From assembly GCF_901709675.1 (NCBI RefSeq), contig NC_051107.1:5026001-5090000 (forward strand): a stretch of 64,000 bases of DNA. The letters run 5' to 3'. Of the stretch, positions 36,018 through 46,924 are shown piece after piece. The translations under genes and the position numbers were made by a program. The notes below the pieces were generated by a model. That model made no database searches and was not told the origin of the DNA. It saw only the letters and a list, made by a program, of their open reading frames with translations. Numbering within the stretch: position 1 is the first letter of the stretch; every line of letters starts with the position of its first letter. This DNA is from Syngnathus acus (taxonomy: Eukaryota > Chordata > Actinopteri > Syngnathiformes > Syngnathidae).

Positions 36018-36754
36018 GTAGCCCCGCCCCCTACCCTACTATGTGACAGTAGGGTAGGGGGCGGGGCGAAGCCCCGCCCCCTGCCCTACTATGTGACAGT
36101 AGGGTAGGGGGCGGGGCGAAGCCCCGCCCCCTACCCTACTGTCTTTCTGTAGGGTAGGGGGCGGGGCTTCGCCCCGCCCCCTACCCTACTAAAAGACAAT
36201 TGAAAGTGTATAGAAAGACAGTAGGGTAGGGGGCGGGGCGAAGCCCCGCCCCCTACCCTACTGTCTTTCTATACACTTTCAATTGTCTTTTAGTAGGGTA
36301 CTGTCTTTCAATAGTGTATTGAAAGTGTATAGAAAGACAGTAGGGTAGGGGGCGGGGCGAAGCCCCGCCCCCTACCCTACTGTCTTTCTATACACTTTCA
36401 ATTGTCTTTTAATAGGGTACTGTCTTTCAATAGCCCCGCCCCCTGCCCTACTATGTGACAGTAGGGTAGGGGGCGGGGCGAAGCCCCGCCCCCTACCCTA
36501 CTGTCTTTCTGTAGGGTAGGGGGCGGGGCGAAGCCCCGCCCCCTACCCTACTGTCTTTCTATACACTTTCAATTGTCTTTTAATAGGGTAGGGGGCGGGG
36601 CTTCGCCCCGCCCCCTACCCTACAGAAAGACAGTAGGGTAGGGGGCGGGGCTTCGCCCCGCCCCCTACCCTACTGTCACATAGTAGGGCAGGGGGCGGGG
36701 CTTCGCCCCGCCCCCTACCCTACTGTCACATAGTAGGGTAGGGGGCGGGGCTAC
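36018..36754. repeat. central hairpin array of the palindrome
   Basis: About ten copies of a 41-nt near-perfect hairpin: stem GTAGGGTAGGGGGCGGGGC, loop GAA or TTC, then the complementary arm. They are joined by AT-rich linkers (CTGTCTTTCTATACACTTTC, TATGTGACAGTAG) that are themselves present in both orientations. Each hairpin has two opposed GC boxes (GGGGCGGGGC, the Sp1 consensus). Flanked symmetrically by CTGGGGAAAAAAATCCAGTAG-type sequence on both sides. Confidence 0.93.
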
Positions 36755-36915
36755 TGGATTTTTTTCCCCAGGGGCGGGGCCAGTGTGCTGGGGGCGGGCC
36801 CAGCTGCATTGCTCCGCCCACTTGTGGGCGGGGCCACACTGGGTGTTTACCCATAAATAAATACTTAAATATGCAAGCTGTATGCACATTTACAAAAGGA
36901 GCTCTGAGAATGCGC

Positions 36916-36990
36916 TCCCCCCTGGGATCGAACCAGGTTCTTTCGGGGCAAGAGACCGTGTCACCAACCAGTCGGCTGTTTCGACCTGGC
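36916..36990 (-). other. tRNA-like module, right arm
   Basis: Mirror of 35724-35800. The B box (GGTTCGATCCC on minus) is at 36924-36934 and the T arm is intact. Confidence 0.5.
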
Positions 36991-37107
36991 AGCCCTCGGC
37001 CGTCTACACTCTTTTGTACTTACCCAACGCGCGCGGGACGCACCACTAAGCAGATGAGAATGACTCGAAGTGGAAGCGGGGTGACTGCCGAGCTCGCCAC
37101 GCTTGGC

Positions 37108-37160
37108 GAGTGGCTCCGTCGCTGCGCTCGAACATCTGAGATCCAGAGTTCGATTCCCCA
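37108..37160 (+). other. tRNA-like module, right arm
   Basis: Mirror of 35553-35612: TGGCTCCGTCGC at 37111-37122 and AGTTCGATTCC at 37147-37157. The changed first base of the B box distinguishes it from the left copy. Confidence 0.45.
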
Positions 37161-37162
37161 CC

Positions 37163-37320
37163 CATGCTGCCTGCGCCCCCTGCTCCCCATGCTGCCTGCG
37201 CCCCCTGCTCCCCATGCTGCCTGCGCCCCCTGCTCCCCATGCTGCCTGCTTCCCATGCTGCCTGCTTCCCATGCTGCCTGCGCCCCATGCTGCCTGCACC
37301 CCATACTGCTTGCGCCCCCC
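37163..37320. repeat. CCCATGCTGCCTGC minisatellite (right arm)
   Basis: Counterpart of 35438-35550 with more units (CCATGCTGCCTGCGCCCCCT and shorter variants). Confidence 0.88.
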
Positions 37321-37779
37321 GCTGCCAACGCCGCGCTGCCAAATATACTGCTCTGCGCTGACCATGAACGGGTTAACGCTTGCCAATACTCCCTCCTTGC
37401 AGCGATTAAAGAAATAAAACAATACTTTTTTAGGACTTTGGCAAGTTTTTTTTTTTTTTCATTTTTGTAATAGACTATTCTAGGCTGTTCTAAAACACCA
37501 TCTGGTATGCTTGATACATATTAGATGGATGTAAAAAATAAATCCCGTCATTTACTTCATACGGTGTACCGGCACAAAGGTTTGCAGTGCTGAGGACAGC
37601 CTCGGGTTGGAGTTCGGCAATGTTCAATTTGGCAAATCTTAGCAAGCTACAAAAGACGACATTCTGCATCAGGTGAATGTTTTTTAGCATGTGGTTTAGA
37701 AGTTTATCGTGCAAATGAATTTGATGCTTTGTACTTTTTAGACACATGCACATTGGCGAGATAGCGGCAGTACTTGTCA

Positions 37780-37985
37780 GTCAACTTTATTGTCAATTTC
37801 TTCACATGCCAAGACACACAAAGAAATCGAAATAACATTCCCACTATCCCACGGTGACAAGACATAGTACACAATATACAAACAAGTAAACACAAAATAA
37901 AGACAAGGCAAAAACAATGAATAAATAAGAGTGATGAATAAACAAATAACAAAATAAGAGCATAATTGGAGCAAGTGTGCATTAT
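37780..37985 (-). mobile_element. LINE-like 3' end (right arm)
   Basis: Mirror of 34758-34975, with small deletions. The TTGACAATAAA tail is retained on the minus strand. Confidence 0.45.
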
Positions 37986-39440
37986 GTGTATTTGTTAGGT
38001 TGCTTTGGGCAAAACAAACCGCAAAAGACGGGTCGCATTGACCCAGCTGTCTAATTAGGGCACCTATCATTTGTAATGTAGTTTCAAGTTAAAAAAGATT
38101 GCATAGTTAAATGGCGCGTTAGACAGGTTGAGGCCAATACGCCGCCACAAGGTGGCAGCACTTGGAATTCATCTCGCCTGTCTGATAAGGTCAATTTAAT
38201 AAAGATGCCGGTATTAAGAGTGCCTCACTTGCGTGCCACCTCAGCAGGTTGCAGTGTGGCCTTTACTTAACTCTGAAGTGGGTGGTAGCACCCAGTACAT
38301 GCACCAAGGCTGGCCGTGCTAAGCAGCATGCAACTGCGCTTTGAATTGAAAGCCAAGGTCCTGGACGTTACACACTGGGTTTATAAATTCCATTTACTTT
38401 AGCAACTGCCTTCTTTGTAGTCACAGCAAATGAAGCCAAGCCCTGTAACAAAACATGCAATAAGGTTCATATTTAAGAGATGCAGCATCAATTGAGGCGC
38501 ATCGTGAATGATGACTGACACCAAAGTTGACTTTATTTACAAGACCACAAACCGGAAGAAAACACACCAACGTGGACTTTATTCACAAGAATGCCCACAT
38601 GCATGATTTAAAAAAAAAAAAAGCCAGACTTGATTAAAATGGACTTTTACTCATACAGAAAAATGCACCAACATAAAGCAAGATTGAGTTCGGTGGCCAT
38701 TTTAAAGCAGGGTTGCCAAAGAAGACTTATGTATCACGACACTGTACACTTACGCTTGTCGTTTGAATCTATGGGTGTCAGGCTACTTGGCTTTTGTCAA
38801 CCATTTAGAATGCATACAGCTTTTCTTTGTGGAGTAAAAATAAAAAGCCTGACACTGCATATTTAACAAGACAATTTTGTTTGAGACTAACTTTACAATT
38901 GCCTGATCATTGAGAATGTCTCAAATGATTCCAGTTTGTATGCTGTCATGTAACTCTGATTATGCACTATAGACTGCGCATGCCAATGTTTAAAATGGAC
39001 CACTTGAACTCAGTTCAGTTTAATTCAGGTTCAGAGGTACACACAATTACAGTCCAAACAGTTCACTTCATGTATTAAAAAAAACAACAATAAAACAATA
39101 TTGCAAAATGACGCGCTGAGAAAGAAAGAGGCATCATGCAGACAGCCAGTGTGCACACCCAGTGAAAAGGTGGAGGGAGTGAAAGAAAGAAAGCACAAAA
39201 AGGAAAACCAAAGTGATACTCTCCTTAAATGCTGGCTGGGCACTTTGCCCTCGCCGCATCTGCACCCGTCCGTCCGTCCGTCTCGTGTAGGCCGCTCGTC
39301 ACGGGCGAAGGTCGGCCGATGGTTCGGGTCCCCTCCCGGCCCGTATTCGACGTTTGGACTCATCCTCCGCCTCGCGCAACTGCAAAAAGAAAAACGGCAC
39401 TCTGTTGCATGCGGTTCACTTCTGAGGACGTACTCATGAC

Positions 39441-39648
39441 CTATTTATTAAAGCTTGCTCCTATTTTAAGCTCACTGTATTAATTGTGTATGCATACATT
39501 AATGTTTTTGTTTTAATGTCTTCATGTCCTTTTTATGTCTGTTCCTATGTGAAGCATTCAATGCTTATTTCTTTCTTTATTGTAAACCGCTTTGAGCTGC
39601 ATTTCTTGTATGAAAGGTGCTATACAAATAAAGTTTATGATTATTACC
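39441..39648. mobile_element. SINE-like insertion (right arm)
   Basis: Mirror of 33031-33239 at the equivalent site, so this insertion is older than the inverted duplication. Confidence 0.6.
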
Positions 39649-40843
39649 CTCTGGTCTCGCGCTCCGGTCCCTCTCTGTGCAGGCACTCGTCCGATCAGCT
39701 GCCTCGGCAATCCTGAAAGGCAGACATATTGTGGTGGTTTTGGCAAGAGGAAAATTTCCACTAGCGACCTTGACAGGTAAGTTTGAATCAGGCAACTAGC
39801 GGCACGCACGGGCTGGCGCATGTCTCATACGGCCCTCCCGCATTGGAGCGATCCGGGTTATGAAAGGTTTAACCCCTTACAAAAAGGGAGGGATGGAGGG
39901 AGAGAGAGAGCAAGAGGAGATGAGAAGAGGCTTTGGTGCGCACTAAAGCACAACCGGCCAGGAGAGCTGGCTTGGCCCCGAGAGGAAAAAAAAAAGGAAA
40001 ACGTGACGTCACGGAGGGCGTCACGGAGAATCTCATCGACCTCGACACCGTCGACGACACTGGGACCCAGGCAGGCAGACATTATACCCTGGTATTCCAC
40101 AAAGGGCAAGGTATAGCCACGTTCCACCCTGAGTGCACCAGGCCATGCAGGTACTGCCGGGCGCATCAGAGAAAGAGAGCGAGAGAGGGAGGGAGGGAGG
40201 AAGGGGGTGTCTACTTTGCCAATTCGTATCTAGAGGGTCACAGCAACCCAATTGCCCGTGCGTGCTGCTAGTTATCCTATTCAAACAGACAGGGGTAGGG
40301 AAAGCGCAAAAGAAAAACCAAAGTCATACTCCCCCTCAACGCTGGCTGGGCGCTTTGCCCTCCCGGCCTCGCCGCATCGCCGCTCGTCACGGGCCAAGGT
40401 CCGGGTCTGCTCCGGCCGGTGTTGGACTCGTCTTCCGCCTCGCACAAGTGCAAAAAGACAAACAGCACTCAGTTGCATGCGGTTCACTTGTGTCGACGTA
40501 CTCATTACCTGCCCCCTCCCTGGTCTTGTGGGTGCGGCCCGGTCCCTCTCGGTGCGGGCTGGCGCTCGTCCCATCCGCTGCCCCGGCAACCCTGAAAGGC
40601 AGACAAATAAGGAAACCAAATTAAAACCCACAAGTGTGTACACTACCCTTGCATATTGGATTGCCATGTAACCTCTGGCCAGCCTTGGCCAGTCATGCGT
40701 CAGGCTCTTCTTAATCACTTGGCGACTGCTTTCTTTGGGTGATTCCTTCCTTTGCACCCCGCTCACTGGTCTGGTGGCCTCCGTCCGCCGGCTCTTCGTT
40801 TCGTGCATTGTCTCTTCCACCTCTCAAGACAAGCACAAAAGTC

Positions 40844-41083
40844 TCGCTGCGCAGTCGCTTGCGCTTGCCGTCGCTTGCGCTTGCCGTCGCTTGCGCTTGC
40901 CGTCGCTTGCGCTTGCCGTCGCTTGCGCTTGCCGTCGCTTGCGCTTGCCGTCGCTTGCGCTTGCCGTCGCTTGCGCTTGCCGTCGCTTGCGCGGTCGCTT
41001 GCGCGGTCGCTTGCGCTTGCCGTCGCTTGCGCGGTCGCTTGCGCTTGCCGTCGCTTGCGCGGTCGCTTGCCGTCGCTGCGCGT
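40844..41083. repeat. GCTTGCGCTTGCCGTC minisatellite (right arm)
   Basis: Counterpart of 31346-31708, about 125 bp shorter, with the 16-bp unit dominating. Confidence 0.95.
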
Positions 41084-42582
41084 TTGGCACTCAATCAGGG
41101 CTGCACGACATGTTGGAAAATCAGTGATATGGCATATTGGGCCAGACCGTTGCATTGAGCAAAGTTGTGCAAAATTCTGGGATGGAGGTGAACTATTTAA
41201 TCGCAATGAGATCAGTGAGATTAGTTAACTTTAACTTGCATCAATGACTTATCTTCTAAACTCATTACAAATAGTTAGGCAAGAAAACATGTTTCATTTG
41301 CCACATTAAAAAAAAATCTTAAAAGCTTTCTTAAAGTGCATGTCAATAACCTATACCACCATATGGCAGTTTTCCAATACGCGTGCAGCCCTACACATGT
41401 CACCATTGGTGTCCAAATGGCAGCCTCGGGGCAACTTTATCAACACACCACATGAATGAACACAACACCGCTTTGTAGCAGTAGCACAAAATATGAATGG
41501 CAAAATTCCGTGATTGATTTAATGAATTTGTGTCAAAGAATTCTGAATTTGTTTCAGTATGCAGCCCTCAAACAGACATTTGGACACCGCTGGTGTGAAT
41601 TTAAAAAAAATAAATAAATCCATTTCACACGTTGAAGCTGCGCAGGTCGACGCCTCCAGGGAAGCGGGTCTCCCTCAGAACTAGGCTACTTCAGAGCGAT
41701 GCCACAGCGGTCCGTCCACCTCTGATCAGATGGTGTCGCGTCCCGGTCGCCATCTGCAGAAACAAATGTTAGAAACTCAAAGAGCACCCCAAGTTGTAGG
41801 TCACTTGCTTACTTGATCACAGCGGCTAGCTACTCTTGGTGACCGTCGCCGGGTCGGATCGGGCCGTGCGCCGCCCCCCCTTTTGCGTCCGGCCTGCAAA
41901 AGGCAGAACATGCAATGAGTTGGGCGCAGCTCGCATCATTACGTCTTCCTCGTGGACCGGCTCGCCCCAACACCGCCCCCTACACCTAGAGAACAAAGGA
42001 CGCACAGTAGTAGGTTAGGCTTAGATCAAGCACGACAGTGGTAGGTTAGAAAAAGACACAAAATGTGAATGTCTCGCTCCAACACCTAGGGGAGAACAAA
42101 GAACGCAAGTATCACAGTGGTAGGTTAGGGTTAGAGCAAGTGCAACAGTGGTAGGTTAGAAAAAGACAAAATGTCACAAGTCAAATTGCAAAATTGGACA
42201 TTCGGGATGGGCTCGCTCCAACGCCGCCCTACACCGAGGGGGGAGAACAAAGAACGCAGCAAGTACGACAGTGGCAGGTTAGAAAAAGACAAAATGGTAC
42301 AAGTCATATGGCAAAGTTTGGTTTTGTGTCCATCCACGTAACCACGTCCTCCCCCAAGTGAGCCATCAATGGCAACCAAGCGCAAGACAACGCTGGATCC
42401 AGACAAGCCGCAACCACAGCACACCTCTTAAGCAAGACCAACCATCAGAGCCCCAAACACTGTCCACACCTGCAACCTTTCCGTCGTGCACCCATAACCA
42501 AAGGCAACCACACTGCCCCCTCCTGGGCACATGATCCGTACACGTCGACTTTTGCAGCATGCTGCTTCATTCTTGACTTGAC

Positions 42583-43012
42583 ATGGCATTGCTCCTTTGC
42601 ATAAGGCCTTTGCTCCTTTGCATATGGCCATTGCTCCTTTGCATATGGCCATTGCTCCTTTGCATATGGCCATTGCTCCTTTGCATATGGCCATTGCTCC
42701 TTTGGATAGGGCATTGCTCCTTTGGATAGGGCATTGCGCCTTTGGATAGGGCATTGCGCCTTTGGATAGGGCATTGCGCCTTTGGATAGGGCATTGCGCC
42801 TTTGGATAGGGCATTGCGCCTTTGGATAGGGCATTGCGCCTTTGGATAGGGCATTGCGCCTTTGGATAGGGCATTGCGCCTTTGGCTAGGGCATTGCTCC
42901 TTTGGATAGGGCATTGCTCCTTTGGATAGGGCATTGCTCCTTTGGATAGGGCATTGCTCCTTTTGAAATGGCATTGTTCTTTGGATAGGCCATTGCGCCT
43001 TTGGATATGGAA
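42583..43012. repeat. 20-bp minisatellite (right arm)
   Basis: About 21 units, mostly CCTTTGGATAGGGCATTGCG on plus. Read on minus this is ATGCCCTATCCAAAGGCGCA, where the left array has ...AAAGGAGCG. Each arm has its own dominant variant. Confidence 0.93.
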
Positions 43013-43839
43013 TGATACTTTTCCTCATCCCATTCGGCTTCTCTTGCAGCCTGCAAAAACAGACAGCCATTAGTGTGCTGGGAAGCTAAAATTTTACAAA
43101 AACAGGTTTTCACCTGATTTAGGACTACTCTTCCTCAGTGTCCTCAACATCACTGAAATGGCTCCTCAAGAGCCTCCTGCTTGCTTTGTATAGAAGGATG
43201 CTGGCTGGGCGGCCTTTTTTAGTGCTACAAAAGACAAACAAATTATTGCAACAAAAATGGACATCGAGTTGAGTGCCAATGGCATGATATTTTTGCAACA
43301 ATTATACATACTAAGTAGAGTTTTACGGTTGAAAACATATATAATCATTATATTGTAGTAAATTATGATAATTTATCAGGATTATAATTCATATTTTAAT
43401 TTTATCATCCATCAACTCACCTCACATTGGACAGATGATCCAGGTTTGCGGCGTCCAAAACGGGAGAAAATAACCCGTGCAAATGTTTGTTGCGTAACGG
43501 AACGAGGGCGGGCGGGCGTTATCTTTGAATAGATTTGGTCTGATTTGGACATGACGTAACAAATTAGTTACATTCCTCAGTTTGCATAACACGGAAATGG
43601 CACACGCATAATATAAATTAATAAAGAATTGTTTAATTGACTATAGTCGAACTAACATTTCATATAGTCAGATAAACACGCGCTTATCGGCGGCGTCATT
43701 TACGAACCTTCGACAAACAAACGAATGAAAAAATGCTGGCCAGCATTAAAAAAAAAAAAAGAAAACGCGAAAGACATTTGAAATACCGTAGCGGCAAAAC
43801 GACCAAAACGCGCAAAGACGCGACGCAAAGTCGATTGTG

Positions 43840-44260
43840 GCGTGCCGTGCCCAAACCTCAAGCACTCCCTAGACAGCGAAAATCCTGCAAGAAATAATAA
43901 ATGGCATCGTAAGAAACGGCAAACATTTGCTCGCGAGCTAAATTGCCTACTTGAAAACTCTCCTTGCGGCCTCCAGTTAACTTCGACGCCTACAGTCCCC
44001 GTGGCGAGTGTGAAAATCCTGCAACAAACAAACATGGCGTCCGACGTGAGACGGCAAAAAACGACAAACATTTGCTCCCTTACCTGAGAAAACGCCACGC
44101 ACTCGGTGGCACCTGCATTTGAGAACTCCCCTTGAGCGCGAAAATCCTGCAACAAACCGTCGTGAAAAACGGCAGGAGACGACAAACATTTGCCAGCTTG
44201 CTAGCTTACCTGAGAAGCCGCCCGCCACGCGCTCGGTGGCCCCTGCATTTGATAACTCCC
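43840..44260 (-). repeat. degenerate tandem units with splice-like borders (right arm)
   Basis: Mirror of 28045-28620, with one unit reduced by about 150 bp. Confidence 0.55.
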
Positions 44261-44607
44261 CTTGAGCACACCTGTCTTCAATTTACCTAAAGACCTGACG
44301 TCACATCCGTCAATTCAAATCTTCTTCTCCTGATCGTCCAACGGCGCTTGGCACACTGGCGCCACCAGGTGGTCACCACCTGTCAACACCACACCGTTGC
44401 ACAGAGACAATTCTCGAGTAATATCAGATAAATGATTTTCAAACAGGTCCAAACAAGTTTTTCCGTCATGACTACAAAGATCTTTAGACATGTGACAGAG
44501 CCCCCTATTGGTGTCTCGTGTATTGCAACAACAACTCGCTGTATTTTGCTGGGATGGGAATGAACCCGTGTTCTCTCCACTTTTGTTCCCAGGGAGCCAG
44601 AGGACGC

Positions 44608-45423
44608 ATGTCGCGGATCAGGATCACTCTAGACAGCGTCTCCAAGGCAGTAGGAAGCACGGACATCAACTCCAAGTTCTCCCGTTTCAAGCCTGGCAAC
44701 CCTGTGGTGGATAGCGACCATGCTGAAAAGCTTCTGGTGAAAGCCCAGAAGGTCTCATCCACTCAGCCGGATGTCTCGCTGCCTAGCAAAGCCACCGTAG
44801 AAGATGCAGATGGTGAAAAATGTGAAGCAGAAGATGAGAACAAAGAGCAAGCTGCAGAAAAGCCCTTCAAGAACTCCAAGCCAACTAACATGGACGAGAC
44901 CTACAAGACTTTAGACCAGCACATCAACAGTTACTTTGGCATGAGTAGTCAAGGGGAAGAAGAGGAACGCAAGCACGACCGTATCCCAGTTTCATCTCCA
45001 GCTGCAGCCTCTAAGAGTATCGATGCACTTGCTGCCACACCTCCATCAGGAGACCTCCGTCACCCTAAAGCTAAACCTCCATCAGACTCCCCCGCAACAG
45101 AAAGCACAGCTGCATCCGGTCCAGTTCGACCCAGCTCCCCCAAAAAAGGCTTCACCCACTATCTGTCCTACCCTCGTCCGAGTGTTCAAGCTTTTGTGGC
45201 GAACTACATCGCTCCGCTGGTTCCCGAATTCCGAGGAGACGCCAAAAGCCTTGACAAGCTCCCAGTAGTAGAAGCTTCTGTGGAGGAGGCGGCTAGTGAA
45301 GATCCGAAAGCAGATGAAAAGTTTTCTATCAAACAACAGGCCAATTCATTCGGGAAAAATCATGATCAAAGCTTACCTAAAAGTGCCATTCATGTAATCG
45401 GGTTAGCCTTAATTTGTGGTTAA
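44608..45423 (+). pseudogene. truncated inverted pnpla8 copy with chimeric tail
   Basis: The ATG at 44608 corresponds to the pnpla8 start at 25645. About 236 codons match pnpla8 exon 24899-25660, with about 12 amino-acid changes. At 45317 the homology stops and the frame runs on through unrelated sequence for about 35 codons to TAA at 45421-45423. An AATAAA follows at 45430-45435. The whole patatin catalytic domain is missing, so it cannot be a lipase. The acceptor TTCCCAG before the exon is kept, but the presumed exon 1 is deleted in this arm. Whether it is transcribed is unknown. Confidence 0.8.
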
Positions 45424-45429
45424 TTCTTC

Positions 45430-45435
45430 AATAAA
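45430..45435 (+). terminator. polyadenylation hexamer after truncated pnpla8 copy
   Basis: AATAAA seven bases beyond the new stop codon. It could end a transcript of the chimeric copy, converging with the cald1 3' end. Confidence 0.4.
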
Positions 45436-45586
45436 AAAGAAACAAAACCTATACGGGCATGGTATTTGTTTACGGCAAAATTGTGTTTACAAGATTGTGC
45501 GTTCGATATTCTCCGCTGTAATAGACCTTCATTTTCAATGCAATTCAAATAACTGATGCAAACACACATTGTGAAATCTCAATGCC

Positions 45587-45592
45587 TTTATT
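45587..45592 (-). terminator. cald1: cald1 polyadenylation signal
   Basis: AATAAA on the minus strand followed by a GT-rich downstream element. It is the last clear signal before the palindrome boundary. Confidence 0.55.
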
Positions 45593-46167
45593 CCTGTTGT
45601 TGCGACAGTGGTACAATGCTTTGAAAACATGCAGCCACTTGGAAGTGTGCCTGGCATTGGGAATGTTCTTCACAGAGACTAACATATGACAATGTGTGTA
45701 GCGTCGCTGACACAAAGTTTCTGGTTAAACATGGAAATAAAAAAGAAACATTGACAAAAAGTAAAAAAAAAAAAAAAAAATGCATTGAAACATTCATAAA
45801 ACGGAAAATGTTTTGGTCGAGCCTCTCCCGCTCTCTCCCGAGGCCGTGGAATGTGATTGTCTGACATTGGAGCAGGAACAAAACCAAAAAAAAAAAAAAA
45901 AAAAATCAATGGAGTCGACTGAAGACTGAGAAATCCTCCTTCCAAATCTTCCTAACGTAAACACTTCCTTCCTGTGAGGCGTTTGTGTACGCTGCCTCGG
46001 CGGTCGTTAAGCTTCTCATTGCAATCATAAGGCCTGATAAAGTACATAGTGGCTCGTCCTTGGACTAGCGGAGGCACCCTGATTTCTACTAGAGCGTGCA
46101 TAAAAGCAATAATGTTTGTAATTTTTTTAAGTCAAAGGTAAAATGGCTGCTTTGCCTTTTCCCCGCT

Positions 46168-46169
46168 AC

Positions 46170-46200
<31 letters not shown>
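46168..46200. repeat. (TA)n microsatellite
   Basis: About 16 TA units in the cald1 3'UTR. Confidence 0.9.
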
Positions 46201-46206
<6 letters not shown>

Positions 46207-46924
46207 TTTGAAGGCATCACGTGCACCTGCTTTAAAGAGGAATGTCTGAAGCTACACAAAACATAAATAAGAGGATAATAAAAAGTCATAATGGCCTTTT
46301 GTATAATCAACACTGCCTGTTGGTGGAATGTTCATGAATACAAAATAGAAAAAAAAAAGCAAAATTTTCTTGTGAGTATAAGGATGTTAGATAAGATGAC
46401 CGTATACGTGTTAACATACATTACCCGGAGCGTCGCTGTGCTATTGTCATACATAATAAATGTGACTTGAGCTAAATTCTACAAGTGCTTACATTTCTAT
46501 CCCCCAAGTGGTTGGAATAAAATAATGATGTGTGTCAAGCTTTCGGCTTGAAATATAAATTAAAAAGAAATGGAATGGAACTTGATGAGGGGTTGTCACC
46601 CTGGGAAAACATGTCATGAATCTACTCAATCAACTTCACCGCAATTATTTTTGGAACTTTTCGTCGTCGTAATATCTCAATTTTCACAGCATTTGGTTTC
46701 TTTTACAAAGCAAATAGAAACGTGCAAAGGCCACCGTACAAAAAACAAATAAAAAAAAAACAGAGTGATGTTTGTGTATAATGCTGAGACGTTTGTCTTT
46801 TTCTTGGGTTCCCTTTCTTTGGGATTGTGGTCATTTTTTTTTTTTTTTTTTTTGGTCATCAAGCCAAAGTCTTGAATTGTCGTGGCCCTGGCTTTAAAAA
46901 AAAAAAAAAGGCTCCTTCAGGACG

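Larger units (their letters stand above)
38000..44250 (-). ncRNA. possible multi-exon non-coding transcript, right arm
   Basis: Mirror image of 28050-34200 on the minus strand, with most of the same splice-like borders. It would run towards the palindrome centre. Inferred from sequence only, with no coding potential recognised. Confidence 0.22.
36755..45317. repeat. right arm of giant palindrome
   Basis: Reverse-complement partner of 24936-36017. It ends inside the pnpla8 copy: 45317 corresponds to 24936, and beyond it the sequences are unrelated. By eye, an 80-bp inner stretch (left 30601-30683) was identical and a 120-bp stretch near left 31000 had one difference. The outer pnpla8 part differs at about 12 of 236 codons. 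Confidence 0.95.
45570..46924 (-). other. cald1: cald1 3'UTR
   Basis: Sequence between the caldesmon stop and a minus-strand AATAAA (plus 45587-45592). The hexamer is followed by a GT-rich TGTGTGTTTG about 25 bp on, a typical cleavage region. It contains poly-A/T runs (45764-45780, 45886-45904, 46838-46853) and a TA microsatellite at about 46168-46200. Confidence 0.6.

Noticed and set aside
36018-36754. Interstitial telomeric repeat (TAGGG motifs)
   Set aside because: The motif is TAGGGTAGGGGGCGGGGC within hairpins, not tandem TTAGGG.
24936-45317. Palindrome as a foldback or missed-adapter sequencing artefact
   Set aside because: Arms differ by multiple indels and many substitutions, and a gene pair is present in only one arm. 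An assembly join of two haplotypes is still possible and is left to long-read checking.
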